Assembly: GCA_002478115.1 (NCBI GenBank)
Contig: DLMH01000061.1
Coordinates: 1-64,000 of the forward strand
From: Candidatus Acidiferrum typicum
Lineage (GTDB): Bacteria > Acidobacteriota > Terriglobia > Acidiferrales > UBA7541
Length of the DNA: 64,000 bases
Direction: 5' to 3'
Shown: in pieces, positions 38,790 through 48,081 of the stretch
How the letters are laid out: every line of letters begins with the position of its first letter
Position numbering within the stretch: the first letter of the stretch is position 1
Position numbers and translations under genes: made by a program
The notes under the pieces: generated by a model
Database searches by the model: none
Told to the model about the DNA's origin: nothing
What the model saw: the letters and a program-made list of their open reading frames with translations, nothing else

Positions 38790-40516
38790 AGTGTTCTCCC
38801 CGAGGATCGCGGCACGGAACCGGATGAAAAAGAATCGGGCAGGGAAGTAACGGCGCCAAGCGAGGAAGAGGAAACGAGATAGGCGTATTTGGCCATGACG
38901 CCGCTGGTGAAGCGGGGCTTGGGCGCTTTCCAGGTAGCGAGGCGCTGCCGGATTTCGCCGTCGGTGAGTTCGACGGAAAGATTGCGCTTGGGAATGTCGA
39001 ACACGATGGTGTCGCCATCACGAAGCGCGGCGATGGGGCCGCCCACAACCGCTTCGGGCGCGACGTGGCCGGCCATGAGGCCGTGCGTGGCGCCGGAGAA
39101 ACGCCCGTCGGTCAACAGAGCTACGGAATCGCCAAGACCTGCGCCTACCAGAGCCGCGGTCACCGCGAGCATCTCCCGCATCCCGGGCCCGCCGCGCGGA
39201 CCTTCATAACGAATCACGACCACGTCGCCGGCTTTGATCTGGCTCTTGTTGACGGCGGCAAACGCGGCTTCCTCGCCATCGAAAACGCGCGCGGGGCCGC
39301 GGAAAGTTTGCGTGTTGTTCCCGGCGACCTTGATGACGCAGCCTTCCGGCGACAGATTGCCGTGAAGAATGACTAAGCCGCCCGTCGATTTGAGCGGGTT
39401 GTTTTTGGCGCGGACGACTTCCTGGCCCGGGGTTTCTTTTGCGGCGGACGCTTCTTGGGCGAGGCTGCGGCCGGTGACGGTGATGGCGTCTCCTTTGAGG
39501 AGGCCAGCTTCAAGCATACGCTTTGCGACGAGCGGAGTGCCGCCTGCTGCATATAGATCGGTTGCGACAAATCGTCCTCCAGGTTTTAAGTCAGCGAGGA
39601 TGGGCGTGCGCGAACTGATGCGATCAAAATCGTCGATGAAGAGAGGAATTCCTGCCTCGCGGGCGATGGCGAGGAGATGCAGAACGGAGTTGGTGGATCC
39701 CCCGGTGGCGGCGACCCCCGCGATGGCATTTTCAATGGCTGTCTTGGTGATAATTTTCAGCGGTGTGAGGTCTTTGCGGAGAAGATCCATGGCCAGTTTG
39801 CCGGCAAGTTCGCCTGCTTTCGCTTTGCCCTTGTCCGTTGCGGGAATGCTGGACGCGCCCATGGGAGCGATTCCCAGGAATTCGCAGACCAGGGCCATGG
39901 TGTTGGCGGTGAACTGCCCGCCGCAGGCGCCCACGCCAGGACAAGCGGAACATTCGAGCTCTTTAAGTTGCTTATCCGTAATTTTGCCGCGCGCGTGCGC
40001 CCCAACGGCTTCGTAAACATCCTGAATCGTGACCGAATGGCCCTCAAATTGGCCGGGTGCGATGGAGCCGCCGTAAAGAACGAGTCCGGGAATATTCAAG
40101 CGGACCAGGGCCATAATGCCGCCGGGAATCGTTTTGTCACAGCCGACCAGGACGACGAGGCCGTCGAAGAGATTGCCGCGGGCGACGAGTTCGATCGAGT
40201 CAGCGATGACTTCGCGGCTGATCAGCGAGGCGCGCATGCCGTCGGTGCCCATGGTGATGCCGTCGGAAATGGAAACCGTGTTGAATTCCAGGGGCGTGCC
40301 ACCCGCGGCGCGGATGCCGGCGCGGACGTGCTCGGCAAGTTCGCGAAGATGGTAGTTGCAGGGTCCGATTTCGATCCAGGTGTTGGCGATGCCGATGAGC
40401 GGCTTGGTGAAATCGTCGTCTTTAAGCCCGGAGGCGCGAAGCATGGCGCGAGCGGGGGCGCGGTTATTGCCATCCACAAGAGCGGAACTGCGGGACTTCA
40501 GCGAACGTTCGGTCAC
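38786..40516 (-). CDS. ilvD: dihydroxy-acid dehydratase
   Basis: A 576-residue iron-sulfur dehydratase that forms 2-keto acids in valine and isoleucine synthesis. Cluster cysteines are seen in [10 protein letters not shown] and [18 protein letters not shown], and the end has [22 protein letters not shown]. The start is GTG at 40516, set by GGAGGG nine bases upstream. The C-terminal tail ([20 protein letters not shown]) is a little longer than usual. First gene of the operon, with a strong terminator hairpin 45 bases upstream of the start. Confidence 0.96.
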   Translation of the reverse strand: MTERSLKSRSSALVDGNNRAPARAMLRASGLKDDDFTKPLIGIANTWIEIGPCNYHLRELAEHVRAGIRAAGGTPLEFNTVSISDGITMGTDGMRASLISREVIADSIELVARGNLFDGLVVLVGCDKTIPGGIMALVRLNIPGLVLYGGSIAPGQFEGHSVTIQDVYEAVGAHARGKITDKQLKELECSACPGVGACGGQFTANTMALVCEFLGIAPMGASSIPATDKGKAKAGELAGKLAMDLLRKDLTPLKIITKTAIENAIAGVAATGGSTNSVLHLLAIAREAGIPLFIDDFDRISSRTPILADLKPGGRFVATDLYAAGGTPLVAKRMLEAGLLKGDAITVTGRSLAQEASAAKETPGQEVVRAKNNPLKSTGGLVILHGNLSPEGCVIKVAGNNTQTFRGPARVFDGEEAAFAAVNKSQIKAGDVVVIRYEGPRGGPGMREMLAVTAALVGAGLGDSVALLTDGRFSGATHGLMAGHVAPEAVVGGPIAALRDGDTIVFDIPKRNLSVELTDGEIRQRLATWKAPKPRFTSGVMAKYAYLVSSSSLGAVTSLPDSFSSGSVPRSSGRTL

Positions 40517-40692
40517 AGCGGCGTCCCTCCAAACTGCGCGCAAGAAACGAAAAACAAATCGGGGCCATCATCCCGTCTGGAGGATGGCCCCAAAACTCCA
40601 GAGTTGCCCAGCACAAAAGCTAACATCATCCGCATGCGCCCGCGGAAGATACCGCAGAGCGGGTTCCCAACAGCAAGGGTGTCTACCGGCAT
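40513..40692 (-). CDS. possible 59-residue leader ORF overlapping ilvD
   Basis: An ORF of 59 codons, too short for usual gene calls, running through the terminator hairpin and ending in TGA that overlaps the ilvD GTG. It contains a Met/Leu/Val stretch ([15 protein letters not shown]) just before the hairpin. No Shine-Dalgarno site precedes its ATG. If translated, ribosomes would unfold the terminator. Speculative. Confidence 0.25.
   Translation of the reverse strand: MPVDTLAVGNPLCGIFRGRMRMMLAFVLGNSGVLGPSSRRDDGPDLFFVSCAQFGGTPL
40550..40591 (-). terminator. intrinsic terminator in the ilvD leader (probable attenuator)
   Basis: On the minus strand, GGGGCCATC pairs with GATGGCCCC (nine base pairs), a mismatch, then TCC/GGA and a five-base AGACG loop (40561-40591). 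It is followed by GATTTGTTTTT (40550-40560). No gene ends just upstream in this direction, so it sits in the leader of ilvD and would stop transcription before the operon unless prevented. Confidence 0.75.
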
Positions 40693-40823
40693 TTAACGGA
40701 GGCGGGCGACAATGAATGAACGAAACAGTACGCGACAGCGCACACGCCCCCACACAGTCTCTAGGTTGCAGGAAAGAGGGGGATGAGTCAAATTAATAGA
40801 AGTGCTATAGAAAATAAGCACAG

Positions 40824-40829
40824 ATTATA
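40824..40829 (-). promoter_or_regulatory. possible -10 element for the ilv operon
   Basis: Perfect TATAAT on the minus strand about 310 bases before ilvD. No good -35 at the usual distance, so weak support. Confidence 0.25.
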
Positions 40830-40975
40830 GGGAAGTCTGCTCCTCCGCTGGGTTGGATGCCTGCCTGTCAGGGGCTGTTGCCGGACATCGCCGATCGGCA
40901 TGGCACTCTTGGAATTCGAGAAAAATGGCACTAGCGGTACATCCTGTTGAAAGAGGCAGGCATCCATAGACAAAT

Positions 40976-41158
40976 ATGACGACGGTGCGCGCAACGAGTG
41001 TTTCATCCGCAGTATCTACTTCAGCCTACGAAGAATACGTAAACCCGCAGTGGGTCTCACTGCTGAACCTGTTGGACATGAATGTGGAGTACGAGAAGTG
41101 TGCCGGTGCGGAACTGTTCACGCGAGACGCTCAGCGATGCGGCAAGGCGCGCAGTTAA
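40976..41158 (+). pseudogene. 5' remnant of a class III aminotransferase gene
   Basis: A 60-residue frame. Residues 18-51 (YEEYVNPQWVSLLNLL then DMNVEYEKCAGAELFTRD) match the N-terminus I know from class III (acetylornithine/ornithine-like) aminotransferases, which continue GRRILDFLSGYCVHN. Here the match stops after FTRD and ten unrelated residues lead to a stop. No PLP-lysine domain follows, so it is a truncated gene. The family match is from memory. Confidence 0.55.
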
Positions 41159-41162
41159 AACC

Positions 41163-41195
41163 TGACACACTGTTGACACACTCTTGATAAGTTTA
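41163..41195 (+). promoter_or_regulatory. three 11-base-phased direct repeats
   Basis: TGACACACTGT (41163), TGACACACTCT (41174) and TGATAAGTTTA (41185) in direct tandem, one helical turn apart, about 50-80 bases before the flavoprotein start. This spacing is typical of OmpR/PhoB-type regulator sites. Confidence 0.45.
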
Positions 41196-41242
41196 GGGCG
41201 ACTGTAGGTCCCATACTATTGGTACGAAGGGCGCTGAGAACT

Positions 41243-42358
41243 GTGACGCAAGGCGACAAGACCGATGTCTTTGTAGTGGGCGGCGGACCAGCGGGCCTGG
41301 TGGCCGCGATAGCGGCGTGCAAGAAAGGCTTCACAGTCGCGCTGGCAGACGGCGCGGAGCCTCCTATTGATAAGCCATGCGGCGAAGGGCTAATGCCGGA
41401 GACGCAGGCGGCGCTGCGCGAAGTGGGTATTACGCCGGATTGCCGCCAAAGCTTTGAATTCCGGGGAATTCAGTTTATCCAGCGGGGTAAGCGGGTCGCG
41501 GCAGATTTTCCCGAGGGAAAGGGAATAGGCCTTCGGCGGCCACTTTTGCACGCCATGCTTGTTGCCAAGGCGGAGCAGTGCGGCGTGCGGCTGCTGTGGA
41601 AGACGCCAGTATCGGCAGTTACTCCCAAGGGCGTGCAACTGAAAAGCGGTTTGGTGCCGGCGCGCTGGATTGTGGGAGCCGACGGCGGAGGCTCGCGTGT
41701 GCGGCGGTGGAGTGGACTGGAGGCCACGGCCCTTCGAGAGCAGCGCTTCGCCACGCGGCGGCATTATCGCATCAAGCCGTGGTCGCCGTACGCGGAAGTC
41801 CACTGGGGCAAACGGGCGCAGGCGTACGTTACGCCGATTGGGGCCGAGGAAGTGTGCATCGTGGTGCTGGCGGAACGTCCCGAGGATGCGGAGTTCGCGA
41901 AGGTTCTGGAGGAGTTCCCGGAGCTGCGTGAGCGGTTGTGCCGGGCGGAATTGGCGAGCCGGGAGCGCGGCGCGATCACGGCCATGCACAGGCTCAAGAG
42001 GGTGACACGCGGGAACGTAGCGCTGGTGGGCGACGCCTCCGGCGGAGTGGATGCCATCACGGGAGAAGGACTGCGGCTGGCGTTCCGGCAGGCGCTGGGC
42101 CTGGCGGAGGCCATGGAGCGCAACGACCTTGCGGGTTATGAACGCGCGCACCGGGAATTGGCGCGGCGTCCCATGCGCATGGGGAAACTCATGCTCCTGC
42201 TGGGGCGGAATAAGGGGTTGCGCCAACGCTCGTTCGCGGCGCTGGCATCGAAGCCGCAATTATTTGAGGACCTGCTGGCGATGCACATGGGCCGCGCATC
42301 CCGCGTGCAGATGCTAGGTACCGGGCTAGAACTGGGCTGGCAACTTCTGAACGCATGA
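41243..42358 (+). CDS. geranylgeranyl reductase-like FAD oxidoreductase
   Basis: A flavoprotein of about 371 residues. The dinucleotide motif VVGGGPAGLVAAIAA is at the N-terminus, PCGEGLMPETQAAL follows, and the second FAD motif NVALVGDASGGVDAITGEGL is near residue 265. This fits the geranylgeranyl reductase/halogenase-like group that reduces isoprenoid or polyketide-derived lipids. The start is GTG at 41243 or TTG at 41219; neither has a strong ribosome site. The stop overlaps an ATG in the next frame, so it is coupled to the YceI gene. Confidence 0.83.
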   Translation: MTQGDKTDVFVVGGGPAGLVAAIAACKKGFTVALADGAEPPIDKPCGEGLMPETQAALREVGITPDCRQSFEFRGIQFIQRGKRVAADFPEGKGIGLRRPLLHAMLVAKAEQCGVRLLWKTPVSAVTPKGVQLKSGLVPARWIVGADGGGSRVRRWSGLEATALREQRFATRRHYRIKPWSPYAEVHWGKRAQAYVTPIGAEEVCIVVLAERPEDAEFAKVLEEFPELRERLCRAELASRERGAITAMHRLKRVTRGNVALVGDASGGVDAITGEGLRLAFRQALGLAEAMERNDLAGYERAHRELARRPMRMGKLMLLLGRNKGLRQRSFAALASKPQLFEDLLAMHMGRASRVQMLGTGLELGWQLLNA

Positions 42359-42378
42359 GTAAAGGGGGAAGGAGTTCC

Positions 42379-43017
42379 ATGCGAGTAACAGGCTGGAAGT
42401 CATTTGGGATTGGCGCCGCCGCGCTGGCAGGGCTTGCGGTGCTTCTGTCCGCGAGCGCAGCGCCACCCAGAATGCATGTAGAGCGATTAGCAGCCGCGCC
42501 CTCTTCGGAGCTTTCCCTGATTGTGGACCCGGGCCAATCAAAAGTGCACTGGACGGTGGATAGCACGCTGCACACGGTGCGCGGCACATTTGCAGTGAAG
42601 AGCGGGGCGCTGCACTTCGATCCGGAGACGGGAAAAGCGGGCGGAGAGATTGTGGTGTTTGCGACGAGCGGAGAGAGCGCCAACAGTTCGCGCGACGAAA
42701 AAATGCACAAAGTGGTGCTGGAGAGCGCGAAGTATCCGGATGCGGCGTTTCGGCCCACGCAGGTGGAAGGCAAGGTCGCGGCTTCGGGCAATTCCGATGT
42801 GCAGTTGCATGGAGTCTTCCTGCTGCATGGAAGCGAGCACGAACTGACCGTTCCGGTCCACGCGGAGATAAGCAGCGGAAAATGGAAGGGCACGGCGAAA
42901 TTCGAGGTGCCGTACATCCAGTGGGGTCTGAAGGACCCCAGCAACTGGCTGCTGAAGGTGAAGCCCGCGGTGGAAGTGGACCTGGAACTGGCCGGGGCGT
43001 GGAAACCAGGGGAATGA
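42379..43017 (+). CDS. YceI-family periplasmic protein
   Basis: A 212-residue protein with an N-terminal signal peptide and the YceI beta-barrel (lipocalin-like) pattern: LIVDPGQSKVHWTVDSTLHTVRGTF, HKVVLESAKYPDAAFRPTQVEG, FLLHGSEHELTVPV and IQWGLKDPS. YceI proteins bind isoprenoids such as polyprenyl chains. Following an isoprenoid-reductase-like gene, this hints at a joint lipid function. GGAAGGAG at 42367 fixes the ATG at 42379; an overlapping ATGA start at 42355 is less likely. Confidence 0.9.
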   Translation: MRVTGWKSFGIGAAALAGLAVLLSASAAPPRMHVERLAAAPSSELSLIVDPGQSKVHWTVDSTLHTVRGTFAVKSGALHFDPETGKAGGEIVVFATSGESANSSRDEKMHKVVLESAKYPDAAFRPTQVEGKVAASGNSDVQLHGVFLLHGSEHELTVPVHAEISSGKWKGTAKFEVPYIQWGLKDPSNWLLKVKPAVEVDLELAGAWKPGE

Positions 43018-43225
43018 GGCGGGGTCAGCGAGAAGCCAGTTACTTGACGGGATGATTCGCTAGTCGAGCCGGAAAGCCCTAAACCAAGGAAGAGGCTCGC
43101 GCGCGACAGCGTTTTTATTTGCATATCTGCGGCGCTTCCTACAAAATGAAATGTTTGGGCCACAGCCTGGAAACAAGACAGGCGGGCCCTGTGCAGTTCC
43201 ACCTACAATTCAAACGAGGGATTTC

Positions 43226-44539
43226 ATGGAAAAGCCAACGAAGATTGCTGCGCCGCGGGGAAAACTCGGGGTGCTGTTGCCGGGAATGGGCGCGGTGGCG
43301 ACAACGTTCATGGCCGGCGTAGAACTGGTGCGCACGAAGAAGGCGCTGCCGATCGGGTCACTGACGCAGATGGCCACGATTCGCCTGGGAAAGCGCACGG
43401 AAGGGCGATCGCCGAAAATCAAGGATTTTGTAAAGCTGGCGCGGCTGGAAGACATGGTCTTCGGCGGCTGGGATATTTTTCCGGACAGCTCCTATGAGGC
43501 GGCAGGGAAGGCGGGCGTGCTGGATGCAAATCACTTGGCTCTTGTGAAGACGTTCCTCTCGAAAATCAAGCCGATGTCCGCGGCGTTTGATCAAGAATAC
43601 GTGAAGATGCTGAACGGCAAGAATGTGAAGAAGGGGAAGACGAAGTACGACATCGCGCTGCAGGTGAAGGACGACATCGCGAAGTTCAAGAAAAAGCATG
43701 GCTGTTCGCGCATGGTAATGCTGTGGTGCGGCTCGACGGAAGTGTTCATGAAGACGCACGAGGTCCACGCCACGCCGGAGACGTTTGAAGCCGCGATGAA
43801 AGAGAATCATCCGGCGATTGCGCCCTCGATGCTATATGCCTGGGCGGCGATTACCAGCGGCATCGCGTATGGAAATGGCGCGCCGAACCTGACCGTGGAT
43901 GTGCCTGCTTTGCGGCAATTGGCGCAGGAACACGAGGTACCGATCGCGGGAAAGGACTTCAAGACCGGGCAGACGCTGCTCAAGACGGTCCTGGCGCCCG
44001 CGTTTAAGGCGCGCATGCTGGGGCTGAACGGGTGGTTTTCGACGAACATTCTGGGAAACCGCGACGGCGAAGTGCTGGAGGACCCGGGCTCCTTCAAGAC
44101 GAAGGAAGAATCGAAGCTGGGCGCGCTGGAGTTCATTTTGCAGCCGCACTTGTATCCCGATCTCTACAAAAAGATTTACCACAAGGTGCGCATCAACTAC
44201 TACCCGCCGCGCGGCGACAACAAAGAGGGCTGGGACAATATCGATATCTTCGGGTGGCTGGGCTATCCGATGCAGATTAAGGTGGATTTCCTGTGCCGCG
44301 ATTCCATATTGGCCGCGCCCATCGTGCTGGACCTGGTGTTGTTCCTGGATCTGGCGCAGCGCGCGGGCATGCGGGGAATTCAGGAATGGCTCAGTTTCTA
44401 TTTCAAGTCGCCGATGACCGCGCCGGAGCTGTATCCGGAGCACGACCTGTTTATCCAGCTCATGAAATTGAAAAACACCCTGCGGTGGATGGTGGGAGAG
44501 GATTTGATTACCCACTTGGGGCAGGAATATTACGATTAG
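43226..44539 (+). CDS. inositol-3-phosphate synthase
   Basis: A 437-residue NAD-dependent isomerase that makes 1L-myo-inositol 1-phosphate from glucose 6-phosphate. Family motifs: GVLLPGMGAVATTFMAGVE (NAD site), NGWFSTNILGNRDGEVL (the TNxLGNxDG signature) and KVRINYYPPRGDNKEGWDN. It provides inositol for lipids or osmolytes. GAGGG upstream of the ATG at 43226 sets the start; a longer frame reading is rejected. Confidence 0.93.
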   Translation: MEKPTKIAAPRGKLGVLLPGMGAVATTFMAGVELVRTKKALPIGSLTQMATIRLGKRTEGRSPKIKDFVKLARLEDMVFGGWDIFPDSSYEAAGKAGVLDANHLALVKTFLSKIKPMSAAFDQEYVKMLNGKNVKKGKTKYDIALQVKDDIAKFKKKHGCSRMVMLWCGSTEVFMKTHEVHATPETFEAAMKENHPAIAPSMLYAWAAITSGIAYGNGAPNLTVDVPALRQLAQEHEVPIAGKDFKTGQTLLKTVLAPAFKARMLGLNGWFSTNILGNRDGEVLEDPGSFKTKEESKLGALEFILQPHLYPDLYKKIYHKVRINYYPPRGDNKEGWDNIDIFGWLGYPMQIKVDFLCRDSILAAPIVLDLVLFLDLAQRAGMRGIQEWLSFYFKSPMTAPELYPEHDLFIQLMKLKNTLRWMVGEDLITHLGQEYYD

Positions 44540-44847
44540 AGAAGCGGAGATCCCCAGGTGGGGGGATTGCGCGCTATTGCGTGGAATTGTAGGTCGTGCT
44601 CCCTTTCGCAGCCTGCTGAAAAGTCCCTGCAAAATGTCATTGCCAGTCCCGTTCGTTTTTTGAGCGGGACTCGGAATCTGCTTTTTCCCTTGTCTTGTAC
44701 GAAAAGCAGATCCCTCTCCCGCTTTGCGGGATCGGGATGACAAATGGCGTTTACGCCTTGCCGAGATGGGGCGCAGCCCTTCGCAGCTCAGGGTAAACAG
44801 GCTCGCCCCTACGGGAGCCCGATGCGCGCAACGGCATGGGGTAGAGA
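44540..44847. repeat. large inverted REP-type element between convergent genes
   Basis: The left arm at 44637 (GTCATTGCCAGTCCCG, then GAGCGGGACTCGGAATCTGC) and the right arm at 44700-44742 (GAAAAGCAGATCCCTCTCCC to CGGGATGAC) are inverted copies; the right arm is identical to 36951-36995. No gene in this gap. Confidence 0.75.
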
Positions 44848-45864
44848 TTAGAGGGGCTCGGGAACTTCCCAGCGGCCGGATTCGGCGGAGCGGAAGAGGG
44901 CATCAATGACCGCCATGTTGCAAATGGCATCTTCCAATGGATTGGGGACTTCCTTGTTTTCGCGAATGGCCTGCGAGAAAAGATCGCCCTGGATCGTGTA
45001 TTGATTGCAGATGGGGAAGGATTCGGTGATCGCGCTGCCGCCGGCGTAGAGGTCCTTGCCGTTGTCGATGAAGATGCGCGCAGGCTTGTCCGTGGGGGCG
45101 TTGAACGGAATCTCGATGTCGATGCGGCCTTCGGTGCCGAAGAACTGCATCTTCTGGTAGCTAACGAGCTGTGTGCTGGCGGTAAAGATGCTTTGTCCGG
45201 TGGGGAATTCGAGAATCGCGGACGTGAGGCGATCGGTTTTGAAGCTGGGATCGCGCTCGATGCAGGCGAAGACGCGCTCCGGCTCATCGCCAAACACGAA
45301 CCGCGAGGTCTTCACCGGGTAACAGCCGATGTCCATCAGCGCGCCGCCGTAATAATCGGCAATATTGCGCGTATTCGCGGGATCGGTATTGAAATAACTG
45401 AAAAAGCCGGACGCCGAGCGGAGCTTGCCGATGCGGCCGGCGCGGATAAGCTCGCGTGTGCGCAACCACTGGGGATGCGTGCGGACCATGAAAGCTTCGC
45501 CAATTTTGACGCCGTATTCATCGCGGGCTTCGAGCAGCCGGCGGGCCTCCGCGGCATTGCGGCTGATGGGCTTTTCGCAGAGAACATGCTTACTGTGGCT
45601 GGCGGCGCGGATGGACCACTCGACGTGCATGTGATTGGGGAGGGGATTGTAGATGGCTTCGATCTCGCCATCGGCCAGGAGTTCTTCGTAGGAGCCGTAA
45701 GCCTTGGGAATGGAAAATTGTGCGGCGACATTTTTCGCTTTTTCGATGGAGCGGGAAGCGATGGCGGTGATTTCGGCCCATTCGCATTGTTGCATGGCGG
45801 GGATGACGTGGCGCGTGGCGATGTTCGCGGCGCTAAGAATTCCCCATTTGACTTTAGGTGGCAT
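44848..45864 (-). CDS. Gfo/Idh/MocA-family sugar oxidoreductase
   Basis: A 338-residue NAD(P)-dependent oxidoreductase. Rossmann start VKWGILSAANIATRHVIPAM, the EKP motif in HVLCEKPISRNAAEARRL, and YYGGALMDIGCYPVKTSRF in the C-terminal substrate domain. It oxidises a sugar or inositol hydroxyl; its place next to inositol-phosphate synthase (convergent) is suggestive only. GAGGAG upstream of the ATG at 45864 fixes the start. Confidence 0.9.
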   Translation of the reverse strand: MPPKVKWGILSAANIATRHVIPAMQQCEWAEITAIASRSIEKAKNVAAQFSIPKAYGSYEELLADGEIEAIYNPLPNHMHVEWSIRAASHSKHVLCEKPISRNAAEARRLLEARDEYGVKIGEAFMVRTHPQWLRTRELIRAGRIGKLRSASGFFSYFNTDPANTRNIADYYGGALMDIGCYPVKTSRFVFGDEPERVFACIERDPSFKTDRLTSAILEFPTGQSIFTASTQLVSYQKMQFFGTEGRIDIEIPFNAPTDKPARIFIDNGKDLYAGGSAITESFPICNQYTIQGDLFSQAIRENKEVPNPLEDAICNMAVIDALFRSAESGRWEVPEPL

Positions 45865-46084
45865 GACCCTTCTCCTCTGATTATCACAAAAAGAGCGGAA
45901 GACCAAATGGTGGGGGGGCGCAAGGTAACGTTGTGATTAGCCCAGTGAGTCTAGTCGAGCCAGGTGAAGCGGCCCGTGACGTCTGTCTCCCATTGCAAAA
46001 AAACGGGTCCCTCGCTGTGCTTCCCTCGAATCTCTCCCCCGCAATTTGGATCAAACGAGCACGCTTGCCGAGATTAAAATACCG

Positions 46085-46813
46085 CTACAGTGCCAGCAAT
46101 CGCGCCAGCAGGCCCGCCAGAGCGCCGCCGACGAGAGGGCCGAAAACGGGAATGGGGGCGTAACCCCAGTCGGAGGCGCCTTTCCCGGCGATTGGAAGAA
46201 GGGCGTGAGCGATGCGGGGGCCAAGGTCGCGCGCAGGATTAATCGCGTAGCCGGTCGTGCCGCCGAGGGAGAGGCCGATGCCCCACACAAGACTCGCGAC
46301 AAGATACGGGCCCAGGCCCGCAGCGGGTCCCGTGGCGGCTACGTTTCTTGAGAAGATCGCGCTGACCACAAACACGAGCACGAACGTGCCGATGACCTCA
46401 CAAAGGAAATTGGCGGGGAGTGCACGAATCGCCGGGGCCGTGGAGAACACGGAGAGTTTCGCGGGGGCGTCGGGCGTTTCCCGCCAGTGCGGGAGGTAGT
46501 GCAGCCAGACAAGCGTGGCGCCGGTGATTGCGCCGAGGATTTGCGCGGCGATAAATGGCAAAACATGCGAGAAATCGTGGCTTCTTAGGGCAAAGCCGAG
46601 AGTCACCGCCGGATTGAGATGCGCGCCGGGGCTGCCGCAGGCAATGGCGGTGAAGACGCCGCACATGACCGCGAGCGCCCAACCGGTGGTGATGACCATC
46701 CAGCCGGCATTTTCGGATTTGGTTTTGCGGAGAAGGACCCCAGCGACAACACCATCCCCGAGAAGGACCAGAACAAAAGTACCCATGAATTCGCCGAACC
46801 AGGGTGTGAGCAT
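46085..46813 (-). CDS. aquaglyceroporin (MIP family)
   Basis: A 242-residue channel with six membrane helices and both NPA boxes: GAHLNPAVTLG and GYAINPARDLGPR. The aspartate directly after NPAR is the mark of glycerol facilitators (GlpF type) as opposed to strict water channels. The start ATG at 46813 has GGAGG eight bases upstream; the longer in-frame reading is not supported. No glycerol kinase gene nearby. Confidence 0.93.
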   Translation of the reverse strand: MLTPWFGEFMGTFVLVLLGDGVVAGVLLRKTKSENAGWMVITTGWALAVMCGVFTAIACGSPGAHLNPAVTLGFALRSHDFSHVLPFIAAQILGAITGATLVWLHYLPHWRETPDAPAKLSVFSTAPAIRALPANFLCEVIGTFVLVFVVSAIFSRNVAATGPAAGLGPYLVASLVWGIGLSLGGTTGYAINPARDLGPRIAHALLPIAGKGASDWGYAPIPVFGPLVGGALAGLLARLLAL

Positions 46814-47020
46814 GTAACGCGCCTCCAGATGAAGAACAAAGGACCGCTGCGGATACCGGACGTACAAATATACAACGGTTGCAGCATACGGCTGGCGTGA
46901 TTAGCGCGATTGCTGCTATGGCCGGGAAGCTGTGCGTGAAGTAGAATCTCCGCAAGAGTCAAGCTCGAGAAGAGATTCACCCGATCGAAGAAGCGGAGAA
47001 ATGGTTTTCTAACTGCCAAT

Positions 47021-48022
47021 ATGAAAGCGCTCGTTTATACAGAGCCGGGCCGCGTCAGGCTGGAAGAAAGACCCCGACTGAAACCGCAAAACGGGGAAGT
47101 GGAAGTCACTGTCGAATTGGCCGGGGTTTGCGGGTCGGACATTTCGGGGTTTCTGGGGCACAGCGCGCGAAGAAAGCCGCCGCTGGTGCTTGGCCACGAA
47201 TTGGTCGGGCGCTTGAGTGACGGCCGTAGAGTGGTGGCGAATCCGTTGATCGCTTGCGGGCATTGCGTCTATTGCCTTGCGGGAGCGCAGAATCTTTGCG
47301 AAAGCTGGCGGCTGCTGGGGATGGATCAAACGCCGGGTACGTTCGCGGAGTACGTGACGCTCCCGGCAGGACAAATTCACGAAATTCCGGAGGAACTCCC
47401 GTCCGCGCCGGCGGTCCTGTGCGAGCCATTGGCAAACGTCGTCCATCTCTTACGCACTTCCGCGCCGGCCCCATTTTTCCGGCTGGCCATCGTGGGCGGC
47501 GGAACAATGGGCGCGCTGACGTTGCTGGCGAGCCATCGCATCGGCGCAAGAGATGTTTTGGTGGTGGACGTAAGCGATCAGCGGCTGGAAACGGCTATGA
47601 AGCTGGGCGCCGCGGCGACAGTGAATACCTGCTCGCCGGAGGGCCTGGCGGAAGCGCGCCGCGTGGCGGGCCGCGGCTACGATCTGGTAGTGGATGCCAG
47701 TGGGAGCGGACCGGCGCGGCAATCGGCATTCGATTTGTGCCGGCCGGGGGGATGCGTCGTCCTGCTGGGCATGAGTGCGCAGCGGAGCGAACTGGATTTC
47801 GTTACCAGCATACGAAAAGAGCACCGCGTGGTGATGTCGTTCGCATACACTCCGGTGGATTTCCGGCGCGCGCTGGATTTGCTGATTTCCGGCGAAGTGG
47901 ATTTAACACGCTGGACGGAACAATTGCCCCTGGAGCGGGGCCAGGAAGCGATGGAACGCATCGCTCACCGGCCGGGCAAGACGCTGAAGATGATGCTGGA
48001 AGTAGCGCCAGGCCGCGGATAA
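47021..48022 (+). CDS. zinc-dependent alcohol/sugar dehydrogenase
   Basis: A 333-residue medium-chain zinc dehydrogenase. Catalytic zinc site: GVCGSD (about C37), GHE and CEPL. Structural zinc: four cysteines in ACGHCVYCLAGAQNLC. NAD motif AIVGGGTMGALTL near residue 160. Closest to threonine/sorbitol dehydrogenase types; the substrate is likely a sugar alcohol or sugar lactone precursor. It is the first of several sugar-related genes but is separated from the FAH gene by an unrelated minus-strand gene. Confidence 0.9.
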   Translation: MKALVYTEPGRVRLEERPRLKPQNGEVEVTVELAGVCGSDISGFLGHSARRKPPLVLGHELVGRLSDGRRVVANPLIACGHCVYCLAGAQNLCESWRLLGMDQTPGTFAEYVTLPAGQIHEIPEELPSAPAVLCEPLANVVHLLRTSAPAPFFRLAIVGGGTMGALTLLASHRIGARDVLVVDVSDQRLETAMKLGAAATVNTCSPEGLAEARRVAGRGYDLVVDASGSGPARQSAFDLCRPGGCVVLLGMSAQRSELDFVTSIRKEHRVVMSFAYTPVDFRRALDLLISGEVDLTRWTEQLPLERGQEAMERIAHRPGKTLKMMLEVAPGRG

Positions 48023-48081
48023 GCAACATCCATTAAGGTCATTGCTACACCAGCAGAGTTTCACGCAACAATCGAATTAAC

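Noticed and set aside
36948..38882. 644-codon open frame antisense to ilvB
   Set aside because: The ilvB frame has all ThDP-enzyme motifs; the antisense product is Arg/His/Gly-rich without a domain.
40625..40680. T-box-like GGGAACCCGC stretch in the ilvD leader
   Set aside because: Only partial likeness to the T-box TGGNACCGCG core and no Stem I/specifier features visible.
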